64,000 nt of DNA from Oceanobacillus salinisoli (GTDB taxonomy: Bacteria; Bacillota; Bacilli; Bacillales; Amphibacillaceae). Below are positions 9,104 through 17,906 of this stretch, piece by piece. The stretch covers positions 186,001 through 250,000 of the forward strand of contig NZ_WOFB01000007.1 in NCBI RefSeq assembly GCF_009733865.1. The letters are read 5' to 3'. A model generated the notes under the pieces. That model saw only the letters and a program-made list of their open reading frames with translations. It did no database searches and was not told where the DNA came from. Made by a program: the position numbers and the translations under genes. Position 1 is the stretch's first letter. Each line of letters opens with the position of its first letter.

Positions 9104-10633
9104 ATGTCATCAATGGAAGAATTATACGAAAGACGAGAGAATATAGCAAAAGGTGGAAAAGAAAAATATCATAAAGTAAATGAAGAAAAAGGGAAGCTAT
9201 TTGTCCGTCAGCGCTTAGAATTATTATTGGATGAAGGCATCAATCTTGAAGATGCCTTTTTCGCCAATTGCATGGAAGATGGCTTGCCAGCTGATGGAGT
9301 AGTTACAGGGGTTGGAAAAATAAATGGCCAAGATGTTTGTATAATGGCGAATGATTCTACCGTGAAAGCTGGTTCATGGGGAAAAAGAACGGTTGAGAAA
9401 ATTTTGCGGATTCAGGAAACCGCAATGAAATTGGAACTGCCTATGTTCTATTTAGTTGATTCTGCAGGTGCTAGAATTACAGATCAAATCGAGATGTTCC
9501 CTGGTCGTAGGGGGGCTGGTCGGATTTTCCATAATCAAATCAAATTATCAGGCCGTGTCCCGCAAGTATGTTTACTATTTGGTCCTTCAGCAGCAGGTGG
9601 GGCTTATATACCGGCATTTTGTGACATTGTGGTAATGGTTGATGGAAATGCATCCATGTATTTAGGTTCTCCTCGTATGGCGGAAAAAGTAATTGGAGAA
9701 AAGGTTTCTCTTGAAGAAATGGGTGGAGCCAAGATGCATACGTCCGTATCAGGAGTTGGTGATGTCTTAGTAAATTCAGAGGAAGAGGCAATTTCTTATT
9801 CACGTAAATATCTAAGCTACTTTCCCGCAAATTTCCGTAACAATCCTAAAAAGGAAGAAATGAAGAAAGCAAAAAACTTTGAGAAAACTATTGAAGACTT
9901 AGTTCCTAAAAACCAAAATGCTCCATTTGATATGTATGATTTGATCACTCGTATTATTGATGAAAATAGCTTCTGTGAAGTAAAGAAAAGATTCGCCCCG
10001 GAAATCATTACAGGGCTTTCGCGTATTAATGGTAGACCAATTGGGATCATAGCAAATCAACCACGAGTTAAGGGTGGAGTTCTATTTACAGATTCAGCGG
10101 ATAAATCTGCCAAGTTTATGCAATTATGTGACGCTTTTAATATTCCATTATTATTCTTAGTCGATGTTCCTGGGTTCATGATTGGAACGAAAGTTGAGAG
10201 GCAGGGTATCATCCGTCACGGGGCAAAAATGCTTTCCGCAATGAGTGAGGCTACCGTTCCTAAGATTTCTGTCATTGTTCGAAAAGCATATGGTGCCGGC
10301 CTTTATGCTATGGCAGGTCCAGCCTTTGAACCAGACTGTGTGTTAGCATTTCCAAATGCGCAAATTGCTGTTATGGGTCCTGAAGCAGCGGTGAATGCAG
10401 TTTATGCAAATAAAATTGCGGAGTTATCAGAAGAAGACCGCCCTGGATTTATTAAAGAAAAACAGGATGAGTATCGGAATGAAATTGATATTTATCGATT
10501 AGCATCTGAAATGGTGGTAGATGACATTATAGAACCTAATAGATTAAGAGAAGAATTAATTAATCGTTATTCAATTTATCAAGCTAAGAATGTTACTTTT
10601 ACTGAGAGAAAACATGGAGTGTATCCAGTTTAA
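9104..10633 (+). CDS. Acyl-CoA carboxylase carboxyltransferase subunit (YngE/PccB/MccB-like)
   Basis: This subunit transfers the carboxyl group from carboxybiotin to an acyl-CoA. The 509 residues contain the two crotonase-like halves of single-chain carboxyltransferases. The N-half has LVDSAGARITDQIEMFPGR and FGPSAAGGAYIPAFCD, the acyl-CoA oxyanion region. The C-half has GVLFTDSADKSAKFMQLCD, LVDVPGFMIGTKVERQGIIRHGAKML and KAYGAGLYAMAGP, the biotin site. AGGAGG precedes the ATG. Together with the biotin carboxylase at 6925 and the carrier at 16306 it gives a complete enzyme. Motifs do not decide between propionyl-, methylcrotonyl- and other acyl-CoA substrates. Confidence 0.92.
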   Translation: MSSMEELYERRENIAKGGKEKYHKVNEEKGKLFVRQRLELLLDEGINLEDAFFANCMEDGLPADGVVTGVGKINGQDVCIMANDSTVKAGSWGKRTVEKILRIQETAMKLELPMFYLVDSAGARITDQIEMFPGRRGAGRIFHNQIKLSGRVPQVCLLFGPSAAGGAYIPAFCDIVVMVDGNASMYLGSPRMAEKVIGEKVSLEEMGGAKMHTSVSGVGDVLVNSEEEAISYSRKYLSYFPANFRNNPKKEEMKKAKNFEKTIEDLVPKNQNAPFDMYDLITRIIDENSFCEVKKRFAPEIITGLSRINGRPIGIIANQPRVKGGVLFTDSADKSAKFMQLCDAFNIPLLFLVDVPGFMIGTKVERQGIIRHGAKMLSAMSEATVPKISVIVRKAYGAGLYAMAGPAFEPDCVLAFPNAQIAVMGPEAAVNAVYANKIAELSEEDRPGFIKEKQDEYRNEIDIYRLASEMVVDDIIEPNRLREELINRYSIYQAKNVTFTERKHGVYPV

Positions 10634-10678
10634 CCGTTATAGGTGATATTACATTTCACACTAAAGGGAGGTAGAAAT

Positions 10679-11446
10679 GTGAAGGGACAAGTAGTTATTA
10701 TTACTGGTGGATCGAGCGGAATGGGGAAAGCGATGGCAATAAATTTTACCCAAAAAGGAGCTAATGTTGTAATAACCGGCCGGAATTCCGAAAGGTTGGA
10801 GGAAACAAAGAAGGAACTCAAACAATATGATGGAGAGGTTTTGACCGTTACAATGGATGTTCGCGAACCTGAACAAGCGCAGTTTATGGTTAATGAGACG
10901 GTAAATAGATTTGGAAAAATTGACCATTTGGTAAATAATGCGGCAGGTAATTTCATATGTCCAGCTGAAGATCTATCAGTAAATGGGTGGAATGCTGTGA
11001 TTGACATTGTATTAAATGGTACCTGGTATTGTAGTCAGGCAGTTGCGAAACATTGGATAGCAACCAATACAAAGGGTAGCATCCTGAATATGGTCGCTAC
11101 ATATACATGGGGAGCTGGAGCAGGGGTTGTTCATTCTGCATCAGCTAAATCAGGTGTACTGACAATGACAAGAACACTAGCAGCAGAGTGGGGAGAAAAA
11201 TATGGTATTCGAGTTAATTCTATTGCCCCCGGGCCGATTGAAAATACGGGTGGAGCAGACCGACTCTTCGGTTCAGAAGAGGAAACTAGGAAAGTAATTG
11301 AGAGCGTTCCATTAAAGCGTTTAGGAAAACCTGAAGAAGTTGCACATGTTGCTGCATTTCTTCTTTCACCTGAAGCTTCATATATTAATGGGGACTGTAT
11401 TACAATTGACGGTGGAAAATGGCTTAAAGGTAACAGTGTAAATTAA
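10679..11446 (+). CDS. fadH: 2,4-dienoyl-CoA reductase-like SDR (FadH type)
   Basis: This short-chain dehydrogenase is probably an NADPH-dependent 2,4-dienoyl-CoA reductase needed for beta-oxidation of unsaturated acyl chains. It opens with VVIITGGSSGMGKAMA, the nucleotide-binding loop, followed by NNAAGNF. In place of the ordinary Y-x-x-x-K catalytic pair it has HSASAKSGV, which is how dienoyl-CoA reductases differ from typical SDRs. PGPIENTGGADRL and the C-terminal INGDCITIDGGKWL also match FadH. The GTG at 10679, with GGGAGG nine bases before it, is the real start. An upstream in-frame ATG at 10643 would read through that site. A decayed second copy lies about 520 bases downstream. Confidence 0.85.
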   Translation: MKGQVVIITGGSSGMGKAMAINFTQKGANVVITGRNSERLEETKKELKQYDGEVLTVTMDVREPEQAQFMVNETVNRFGKIDHLVNNAAGNFICPAEDLSVNGWNAVIDIVLNGTWYCSQAVAKHWIATNTKGSILNMVATYTWGAGAGVVHSASAKSGVLTMTRTLAAEWGEKYGIRVNSIAPGPIENTGGADRLFGSEEETRKVIESVPLKRLGKPEEVAHVAAFLLSPEASYINGDCITIDGGKWLKGNSVN

Positions 11447-11964
11447 TAACGGAAAGATAGGGGTAATGGTAAACAGATTGCAAAATGTCTAGCTTCATTG
11501 CCCCTGCTTTTTACGAAAAGGACCTATATATAGGCTCTTGGAATTCCAGAGGTTAATACAATACGACGTGATTTCCAATAATTCAATGGAAATGCGGTTG
11601 AAATTGAAGACTTTAAGCCCATTTTCATAGTACTTTCAAAAAAGAGCATGACAAATATACCTCAGTTTATATATATATTTAAAAATTCAGGCAAATGGGT
11701 TATGGCTGAGAAAATATGCTTTATAAGAAATTCAGGTTCTATTTCTTGATGTGCATAACCAAGCATCTATGTGTTGACACATCATAATACCAAAGATACG
11801 AACGTACCACATCATGGTGGAACGATGTCTACTAGTTTCTAAATAGTAATCAATTTTCTCCGTTTATTAGACCGTTCTACTGAAGTACGGCGTTTATAAA
11901 TGTTTTCCATTTATCTGGTTCCCTCGAAGTTTTAGGAAACAAACGTAGATTATCTTTCGGATGC
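11447..11964 (+). other. Intergenic stretch without a recognisable gene
   Basis: There are about 520 bases between fadH and its broken copy. All frames are interrupted and no motif, RNA or strong hairpin stands out. It probably contains the unrecognisable upstream remains of the decayed segment. A short open piece near 11540-11640 reads like coding sequence but is too short to assign. Confidence 0.4.
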
Positions 11965-12316
11965 GTATGGTATGACCTGGTATTGCATCAAGCAGTTGCC
12001 AAATATTGGATAGCAACCAAGACTAAGGGAAATATTTTAAATATGGTAGCTACGTATACGTGAGGAGAAAAATATGGTATTCAAGTTAGCGCAATAGCTC
12101 CAGGTCCAATTGAAAATACTGGAGTAGCTGATTGGCTATTTGGCTATGAAAAGGCCACTCAAAGGGTTATTCAAAGTGTACCTCTAAAAAGGTTTAGGTA
12201 AACCAGAAGAAGTATCGCATGCTCCAGCCATTTTAATATATCCTGAAGCGGATTTTATTAATGTAGATTGTATCACCATTGATGGTGGAAAATGGTTAAA
12301 AGGTGATCAACTATAA
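11965..12316 (+). pseudogene. Decayed second fadH copy (C-terminal half)
   Basis: Translated piecewise, this stretch parallels the C-terminal half of the intact fadH at 10679: TWYCIKQ-like start, AVAKYWIATKTKGNILNMVATYT, IAPGPIENTG, and a terminal INVDCITIDGGKWLKGDQL. The N-terminal half is gone. An 81-base segment containing the active-site lysine is missing. The intact copy carries TGGGGAG at both edges of the matching segment (11108-11114 and 11189-11195), so slippage or recombination between these 7-base repeats explains the loss. One extra T at about 12192 shifts the frame just before the LGKPEE equivalent. It cannot make a working SDR. Confidence 0.85.
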
Positions 12317-12358
12317 AACTACTAACTGAATTGAACTAATGAAAAAGGAGGAAATAGA

Positions 12359-13138
12359 ATGAGTGATCCAGTTTTATATAAAAAGGAAAATAATAAAGCA
12401 TATATTACGTTTAATCGACCAGAGCAAATGAATTCTATGACACCAGAAGGATTTAAAATGCTTGGAGATTATTTCTTAAAAGCTCAAGGAGATAAGGATG
12501 TAAGAGTAATTATCTTATCTGGATATGGGGATAAAGCTTTTTGTGCGGGAGCTGATTTAAAAGAAACTATCCCATTAGTTCAAGCTGGTAAGCTTGACCC
12601 GGAGACAACTAATAATGCTGTCTTAAAAGATACTCCAGTATGGAAGCCTATTATTGCTGCTGTTCATGGATTTTGCTTAGCAGGTGGGACAGAAATTCTA
12701 GAGGCCACAGATATTCGCGTAGCAACAAAAGATGCTAAATTTGGATTACCGGAACCGAAATGGTCAATTATGGCTGCAGCAGGTTCATTAGTACGATTAG
12801 TAAAACAAATTCCATATTGCAGAGCGATGGAGATACTCCTTACTGGTGAGCAAATTACTGCCGAAGAAGCAAAGGAAATTGGATTGATTAATAAGGTAGT
12901 GAACGACAAGGAAGCATTAATGAAAGAAGTAGAAAGATATGCTGAAGTTATCTGCAATAATGGACCAATAGCAGTTCAAAATACGAAAAAGGCTGTATTA
13001 AGACTGATGAATCTACCAATGGATATCGCCTTCCGAGAGGAGTGGAACTATTCAAGGGAGGCTTTTGAAAGTTTGGATGCTAAAGAAGGGGTACAATCTT
13101 TTATTGAAAAAAGAAAGCCTTTGTTTCAAAACCGATAA
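12359..13138 (+). CDS. Enoyl-CoA hydratase/isomerase family protein
   Basis: This is a crotonase-fold protein of 259 residues. The oxyanion-hole loop AFCAGADLKET lies near residues 60-70. Both catalytic glutamates are retained, at about 112 (GGTEILEATD) and 132 (GLPEPKWSIM), so a hydratase role is plausible. The LPEPKWSIMAAAGS segment is closer to the carnitinyl- or acyl-CoA hydratase-like subgroup than to FadB. AAAAGGAGG precedes the ATG. It is followed 30 bases later by an SDR gene, suggesting a hydratase-dehydrogenase pair acting in sequence on the same acyl-CoA. Confidence 0.85.
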   Translation: MSDPVLYKKENNKAYITFNRPEQMNSMTPEGFKMLGDYFLKAQGDKDVRVIILSGYGDKAFCAGADLKETIPLVQAGKLDPETTNNAVLKDTPVWKPIIAAVHGFCLAGGTEILEATDIRVATKDAKFGLPEPKWSIMAAAGSLVRLVKQIPYCRAMEILLTGEQITAEEAKEIGLINKVVNDKEALMKEVERYAEVICNNGPIAVQNTKKAVLRLMNLPMDIAFREEWNYSREAFESLDAKEGVQSFIEKRKPLFQNR

Positions 13139-13168
13139 TGTTTCAAAGGACATAGGGGGATGAATGTA

Positions 13169-13942
13169 ATGAGTATACTTGACATGTTTAAATTGGAAGG
13201 AAAAACAACAATAGTTACTGGAGGAGGACGTGGGTTAGGAGCAATCATTGCAAAGACGTATGCAGAAGTTGGGGCGAATGTAGTGGTTTGTTCTAGAAAA
13301 TTAGATGCCTGCTTGGAAATGCGAGATACCCTAAAAAATATGGGGGTTGATTCACTTGCTTTTGAATGCGACGTTGTGAATCCTGATGATGTCAAAAGAG
13401 TAGTAAAGGAAACGTATGACCATTTTGGTGCCATTGATATATTAGTGAATAATAGTGGGGCTTCTTGGGGGGCTCCGGTTGAAGAGATGCCATTTGATGC
13501 TTGGAATAAGGTAATGAATGTGAATGTAACAGGTACATTTTTAATGAGTCAAGAAGTGGGCAAAGTCATGATAAAACAAAAACAAGGAAAAATTATAAAT
13601 ATATCTTCCATCGCTGCTTTTGGTGGAACGAATCCAGCGTATTTGGATGCTATTGGATACAATGCGAGTAAAAGTGCAGTAAGTACATTTACGAAAGATT
13701 TAGCAGTTAAATGGGGGAAATATAATATAAATGTAAATGCAATCGCTCCAGGATTTTTCCCAACTAAAATGACAAGGGGAATACTGGATGAGAAAGCAGA
13801 AAAAATCCTAGAAGACACACCATTAAATCGACTGGGAAGTGATGATGATTTGAAAGGGGCAGCATTATTTCTAGCATCTCCCGCATCAGATTATGTTACT
13901 GGGGATGTATTACTAGTCGATGGCGGTATGAAGGCAAAATAG
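13169..13942 (+). CDS. SDR-family oxidoreductase (3-hydroxyacyl/gluconate 5-dehydrogenase-like)
   Basis: This is a classical short-chain dehydrogenase of about 257 residues. It has TIVTGGGRGLGAIIA for NAD(P) binding, DILVNNSGASWG, a catalytic serine in INISSIAAFGG, and the pair YNASKSAV holding the active-site tyrosine and lysine. NVNAIAPGFFPTKMT and VTGDVLLVDGGM follow. An ATG at 13160 lies only two bases from the AGGGGG site, whereas 13169 is correctly spaced. It probably oxidises a hydroxyl made by the preceding hydratase, but the family is too broad to fix the substrate. Confidence 0.82.
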   Translation: MSILDMFKLEGKTTIVTGGGRGLGAIIAKTYAEVGANVVVCSRKLDACLEMRDTLKNMGVDSLAFECDVVNPDDVKRVVKETYDHFGAIDILVNNSGASWGAPVEEMPFDAWNKVMNVNVTGTFLMSQEVGKVMIKQKQGKIINISSIAAFGGTNPAYLDAIGYNASKSAVSTFTKDLAVKWGKYNINVNAIAPGFFPTKMTRGILDEKAEKILEDTPLNRLGSDDDLKGAALFLASPASDYVTGDVLLVDGGMKAK

Positions 13943-14019
13943 ATAGTAAAAAATATCAAACTATCATACAACTAAATTTAGCAATATAAATATATTTTAA
14001 ATACTCTGGGTGTGATGAT

Positions 14020-14979
14020 TTGTTAGAGGAATATGGATTAATCCTAGTTAGACATCCACTACCATTTAAGGTGAATCATGTAAATAGCTTTTTAGCAGAA
14101 GGAAAGAATGGCTGGAAAATCATCGACGCGGGACTTCATAACGAGGATATTAAGAATAGATGGGAACAAGAGCTACATGGAAGAACGGTTACGGATATCA
14201 TTGTAACACATTATCATCCAGATCATTAAGGTTATGTCGGGGAGCTTCAACAGAAGACAGGAGCCCGTCCGTGTATCCATGACCAAGGCAGATCCCGAAA
14301 CCGGAGTTGAAATGTGGACGAAAGAATTCCTTCATACACTAATGGAAATTTATGCTTATTCCGCTATTCCTAAAGAAATAGGATTGCAAATGGTAAATGA
14401 TATAGAAAGATTTATTCAATTGGTGAGTCCTTATCCAGTAGTAAATCATTACTTTAAAGGAGGCGAAGTAGTACAGTTAAGAGAATATGAATATGAGGTC
14501 CTTTTTACTCCAGGTCATTCAGATGGTCTTATCAGCTTTTATAATAAAGAAAAGATTGTACTGATTTCTACTGATCAAATATTACCTAAAATCACGCCAA
14601 ACATTTCTTATTGGTTTCATGGGGATACAAATCACAAATCCTTTAAAATCCTATCTTCAGTAATTAGATAAAATGAAGAAACTAGATATCGATTTTGTGA
14701 TTCCATCGCGTGGCAACCATTTTCATGGGGCCAATGAAAGAATAGGTGAGATAAAAGCTCATCATGAAAAACGGCTAAATTTTATCCTTGATCATATTTA
14801 TAAAGAAATTACGGTTTATCAATTATCTCAATTACTCTTTCCATGTATTAAAACAACACATGAAATCAGGTTTGCTATTGGTGAAAACAATGGCTTATAT
14901 AGAATACTTAAGGGAAAAAGGGCAATGTGAAAGGAAATTAGGGAAGGTGTTTATTTGTATAAAGTCTCGTATTAAGTAA
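14020..14979 (+). pseudogene. Broken MBL-fold hydrolase (paralogue of the gene at 25052)
   Basis: Three consecutive frames together match the intact metallo-hydrolase at 25052 along its whole length. The first part ends THYHPDH followed by TAA, where the intact copy continues with FG. A frameshift follows within about 45 bases, before the equivalent of MSKTDAD. A second frameshift lies near 14665, before KKLDIDFVIPS. The late metal ligand is also lost: the intact VIPSHGN is VIPSRGN here. The end has drifted into another frame as well. The multiple lesions make a sequencing error an unlikely sole explanation. Confidence 0.88.
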
Positions 14980-15053
14980 CCTATATTTTATGATGCATAT
15001 AAATGAAAAGCATATAAAATAAGGAAATAATAACTATGGAAAGGAAAATGTAT

Positions 15054-16208
15054 ATGCGTGAAGTAGTAATTGTAGAGGCTGTTAGAACTCCTGTAGGGAA
15101 AAGAAATGGTTTATTAAGTGGAATACGTGCTGATGAATTAGCAGCAAAACCGCTTGAGGAAGTAGTAAAACGAGCTCGTATCTCAGCGGAAATTATTGAT
15201 GATGTTATTTTAGGTTGTGTATCACAAATTGGAGAGCAATCGTTTGACATTGCAAGGGTTGCTGCATTAATGGCTGGATATCCAATTGAGGTTCCAGGTA
15301 CTACTGTGGATCGGCAATGTGGTTCAAGTCAACAAGCGGTTCACTTTGCAGCACAGGCTATTGCTAGTGGTGATATGGATGTTGTCGTTGCTGGTGGAAT
15401 CGAGAATATGTCAAGGGTCCCAATTGGTTCAAACAGACTAGATGTTAAATTTAGTGAAGATTTAACTTCTAAGTATGAAATGATTCATCAAGGGTTATCT
15501 GCAGATCGCATTGCAGAAAAATGGGGATTCACTAGAGAAGAAATGGATGAATTTTCATTTGATAGCCATAAAAAAGCAATTCAAGCACAGAAGGAAGGAC
15601 GTTTCGATAAAGAGATTATGCCTATTAAGGTTACTTTGGAAGACGAAACGAAAACGGTTCTAACAAATGACGAAGGTCCAAGGGAAGATACGAATCAAGA
15701 AAAGTTAGGTACTCTAAAACCTGCTTTTAAAGAGGATGGACGTATCACTGCAGGAAATTCTAGTCAAATTAGTGATGGTGCCAATGCTATACTTCTAATG
15801 TCTCGAGAAAAAGCTGGAGAACTAGGTTTAAAACCAAAATTTCGTGTTTTAGCTAGATCTGTTGTTGGTTCTGATCCAACCCTTATGTTAACAGGACCTA
15901 TTCCAGCAACTAAAAAAGTGTTGGAAAAAGCGGGACTAACTATTGATGATATTGATGTTTTTGAAGTGAATGAAGCTTTTGCATCGGTTCCTATGGCTTG
16001 GTTAAAAGAAACTGGTGCAGATTCAGACAAATTAAATCCAAACGGTGGAGCAATATCTTTAGGTCACCCTCTTGGTGCAAGTGGTGGCAGATTGATGATT
16101 ACGATGATTCATGAGTTAGAGCGAACTGGTGGGAGGTATGGATTACAAACCATGTGTGAAGGGCATGGAATGGCAAATGCAACTATTATTGAAAGAATTG
16201 ATAATTAG
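15054..16208 (+). CDS. Acetyl-CoA acyltransferase (thiolase)
   Basis: This thiolase cleaves 3-ketoacyl-CoA with CoA to give acetyl-CoA, or does the reverse condensation. From the chosen start it has 384 residues. The nucleophilic cysteine is in DRQCGSSQQAVHFAA near residue 90. The histidine is in NEAFASVPMAW, and the C-terminal block has NPNGGAISLGHPLGASGGR and TMCEGHGMANATII, containing the second catalytic cysteine. ATGs at 15036 and 15048 are in frame. AAGGAAA at about 15040-15046 and the homologous start of the broken copy at 22607 favour 15054. It probably ends the pathway encoded in this region. Confidence 0.9.
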   Translation: MREVVIVEAVRTPVGKRNGLLSGIRADELAAKPLEEVVKRARISAEIIDDVILGCVSQIGEQSFDIARVAALMAGYPIEVPGTTVDRQCGSSQQAVHFAAQAIASGDMDVVVAGGIENMSRVPIGSNRLDVKFSEDLTSKYEMIHQGLSADRIAEKWGFTREEMDEFSFDSHKKAIQAQKEGRFDKEIMPIKVTLEDETKTVLTNDEGPREDTNQEKLGTLKPAFKEDGRITAGNSSQISDGANAILLMSREKAGELGLKPKFRVLARSVVGSDPTLMLTGPIPATKKVLEKAGLTIDDIDVFEVNEAFASVPMAWLKETGADSDKLNPNGGAISLGHPLGASGGRLMITMIHELERTGGRYGLQTMCEGHGMANATIIERIDN

Positions 16209-16237
16209 ATTCATAGTTATATTATTGGAATTCAAAA

Positions 16238-16276
16238 AGAGGCTGTACCAACGTTAAAATTTTTGGTACAGCCTCT
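16238..16276 (-). terminator. Hairpin terminator between convergent thiolase and biotin-carrier genes
   Basis: A perfect 13-bp stem (AGAGGCTGTACCA with its complement) is separated by 13 bases. Read on the minus strand it is followed by TCTTTTTG, so it should end the acyl-CoA dehydrogenase/biotin-carrier transcript. It may also stop the thiolase mRNA coming the other way. Confidence 0.8.
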
Positions 16277-16305
16277 ACTCTATTAACCCTTTTGATTAAC
16301 TGCTC

Positions 16306-16518
16306 CTAATCTAATTCTACAATTGCATCATTGTCGTTTACAAAATCCCCTTCTTTAACAAGGACTTTGGTTACATTTCCATTGTTATTAGCTGTGACTG
16401 GGATTTCCATTTTCATAGATTCAAGGATTGCTAAATCCTGTCCAGCACTTACTTTATCTCCTTCTTTTACCAGGACTTTCCACACATTACCAGCCATACC
16501 TGCTTCAACTTTAGCCAT
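16306..16518 (-). CDS. Biotin carboxyl carrier protein (YngHB-like, 70 aa)
   Basis: This minimal biotinyl domain consists of 70 residues. The biotinylation motif ESMKMEIPV near residue 35 places the modified lysine on the expected hairpin turn. VLVKEGD occurs twice, as is normal for the two-fold symmetric barrel. No N-terminal extension is present, so it resembles the stand-alone carrier YngHB of Bacillus subtilis rather than AccB. It should carry CO2 between the carboxylase at 6925 and the carboxyltransferase at 9104, although it lies about 6 kb away on the other strand. It is downstream of the acyl-CoA dehydrogenase with a 184-base spacer and ends at a strong terminator. Confidence 0.9.
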   Translation of the reverse strand: MAKVEAGMAGNVWKVLVKEGDKVSAGQDLAILESMKMEIPVTANNNGNVTKVLVKEGDFVNDNDAIVELD

Positions 16519-16702
16519 TTGTTATTCTCCTTTACATTTTAAAGATAATTTTATAATAAATTCAAACCCTTCTGAGTTTTACTATATCACTATCAAATAA
16601 ACCAATCCATAGTTTTTAAGAGTAGTAGTTATAAACAAAGTTTTCTCTAGCTTCAATCGTCTACCGTTAGTTTTACTACAGATTAATTCTATTCGGTCAA
16701 TA

Positions 16703-17845
16703 CTAGCATTCTAGGTGACGAGCAATTACTAAGCGTTGGATCTCTGAAGTTCCTTCACCAATTTCCATTAATTTTATGTCACGTAAATGTCTTTCTACGT
16801 CATATTCCTTCATATAACCGGAACCGCCATGAATTTGAACTGCTTGATTACAAATACGGAAACCTGCCTCTGATGCAAATAGTTTTGCAAATGCCGCTTC
16901 TTTACCAAAAGGTTTTCCTTGGTCTTTTAACCATGCAGCCTTATAAACTTGATTTCTTGCTAACTCAATTTCCATAGCCATATCAGCCAATTTAAATTGA
17001 ATTGCCTGGAATTTTGAAATGGAATGGCCAAATTGTTCACGTTCTTTTGCAAATTGAAGGGCTTTTTCAAATGCTGCTTGTGCTATACCGACAGATAAGG
17101 CCGCAATAGATATTCGCCCCCCATCCAAGGTGAATAAAAATTGACTGAATCCTTTCTTTTCATCTCCAAGCAGGTTTTTCCTTGGTACACGTACACTCTC
17201 AAGAATAACCTCACAAGTATTTGAGCCTCGGACTCCCATCTTGTCATAATTACTGGAAATCGTAAGCCCAGGTGTATCTGTAGGAACTATAATCGCTGAA
17301 ACAATATTTCTTCCATCTTCTCTTTTTCCGGTGACAGCGGTTACAATTACTTGTCTAGAATAACTTGCATTGGTAATCCAGCATTTTTCTCCATTTATTA
17401 CCAATTCATCCCCATCCAAGACAGCTTTTGTTCTCGTGCCTCCAGCATCAGAACCGGCATTCGGTTCAGTTAAGCCAAACGCACCCATCGTTTCTCCTTT
17501 TGCTAATGGTACTAACCATTCCTGCTTTTGTTCCTCAGTCCCAAAATAATAAATGGGGCTAGCACCCAAACTTGTGTTTGCAGCATAGCTTAAACCTGTA
17601 CCACCGCATGCTTTCCCAATTTCCTCAACAGCAATACAATAGGAAATGGTATCGCCACCAGCACCACCATATTCTTCTGGAAAAGGGATTCCAAGTAAAC
17701 CCAGTTTACCTAATTTTTGAAACGTTTCATAACGCATTTTCGATGTTTCATCCACCTCACGGGCATAAGGTTTTATTTCCTTTTCAGCAAAATCTCTTAC
17801 TACATCTTTTAACATTTGATGTTCTTCTGTTAATTCAAAATTCAT
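16703..17845 (-). CDS. Acyl-CoA dehydrogenase
   Basis: This FAD enzyme introduces the alpha-beta double bond into an acyl-CoA and passes electrons to ETF. At 380 residues it has the usual length. It contains GAFGLTEPNAGSDAGGTRT and CWITNASYS of the flavin and substrate pocket, REQFGHSISKFQAIQFKLAD, and QIHGGSGYMKEYDVERHLRD. It ends in IGEGTSEIQRLVIARHL, where the glutamate of EGT is the usual catalytic base. AAGGAGGAAAAAG precedes the ATG. It lies between a TetR regulator with a palindromic site and the biotin carrier, matching a yngJ-like role in branched or short acyl-CoA oxidation. Confidence 0.93.
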   Translation of the reverse strand: MNFELTEEHQMLKDVVRDFAEKEIKPYAREVDETSKMRYETFQKLGKLGLLGIPFPEEYGGAGGDTISYCIAVEEIGKACGGTGLSYAANTSLGASPIYYFGTEEQKQEWLVPLAKGETMGAFGLTEPNAGSDAGGTRTKAVLDGDELVINGEKCWITNASYSRQVIVTAVTGKREDGRNIVSAIIVPTDTPGLTISSNYDKMGVRGSNTCEVILESVRVPRKNLLGDEKKGFSQFLFTLDGGRISIAALSVGIAQAAFEKALQFAKEREQFGHSISKFQAIQFKLADMAMEIELARNQVYKAAWLKDQGKPFGKEAAFAKLFASEAGFRICNQAVQIHGGSGYMKEYDVERHLRDIKLMEIGEGTSEIQRLVIARHLEC

Positions 17846-17866
17846 TACTTTTTCCTCCTTTATGTA

Positions 17867-17882
17867 GACCGACTGGTCAGTC
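17867..17882. promoter_or_regulatory. Probable operator of the adjacent TetR regulator
   Basis: GACCGACTGGTCAGTC is a near-perfect inverted repeat of the half-site GACYGAC. It lies between the TetR stop and the dehydrogenase ribosome binding site. This spacing and symmetry are typical of TetR/FadR-type operators controlling acyl-CoA genes. A repressor bound here would cover the region just upstream of the dehydrogenase start. Confidence 0.7.
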
Positions 17883-17906
17883 CTATTAAAACCTTTTAAT
17901 AGCCAG

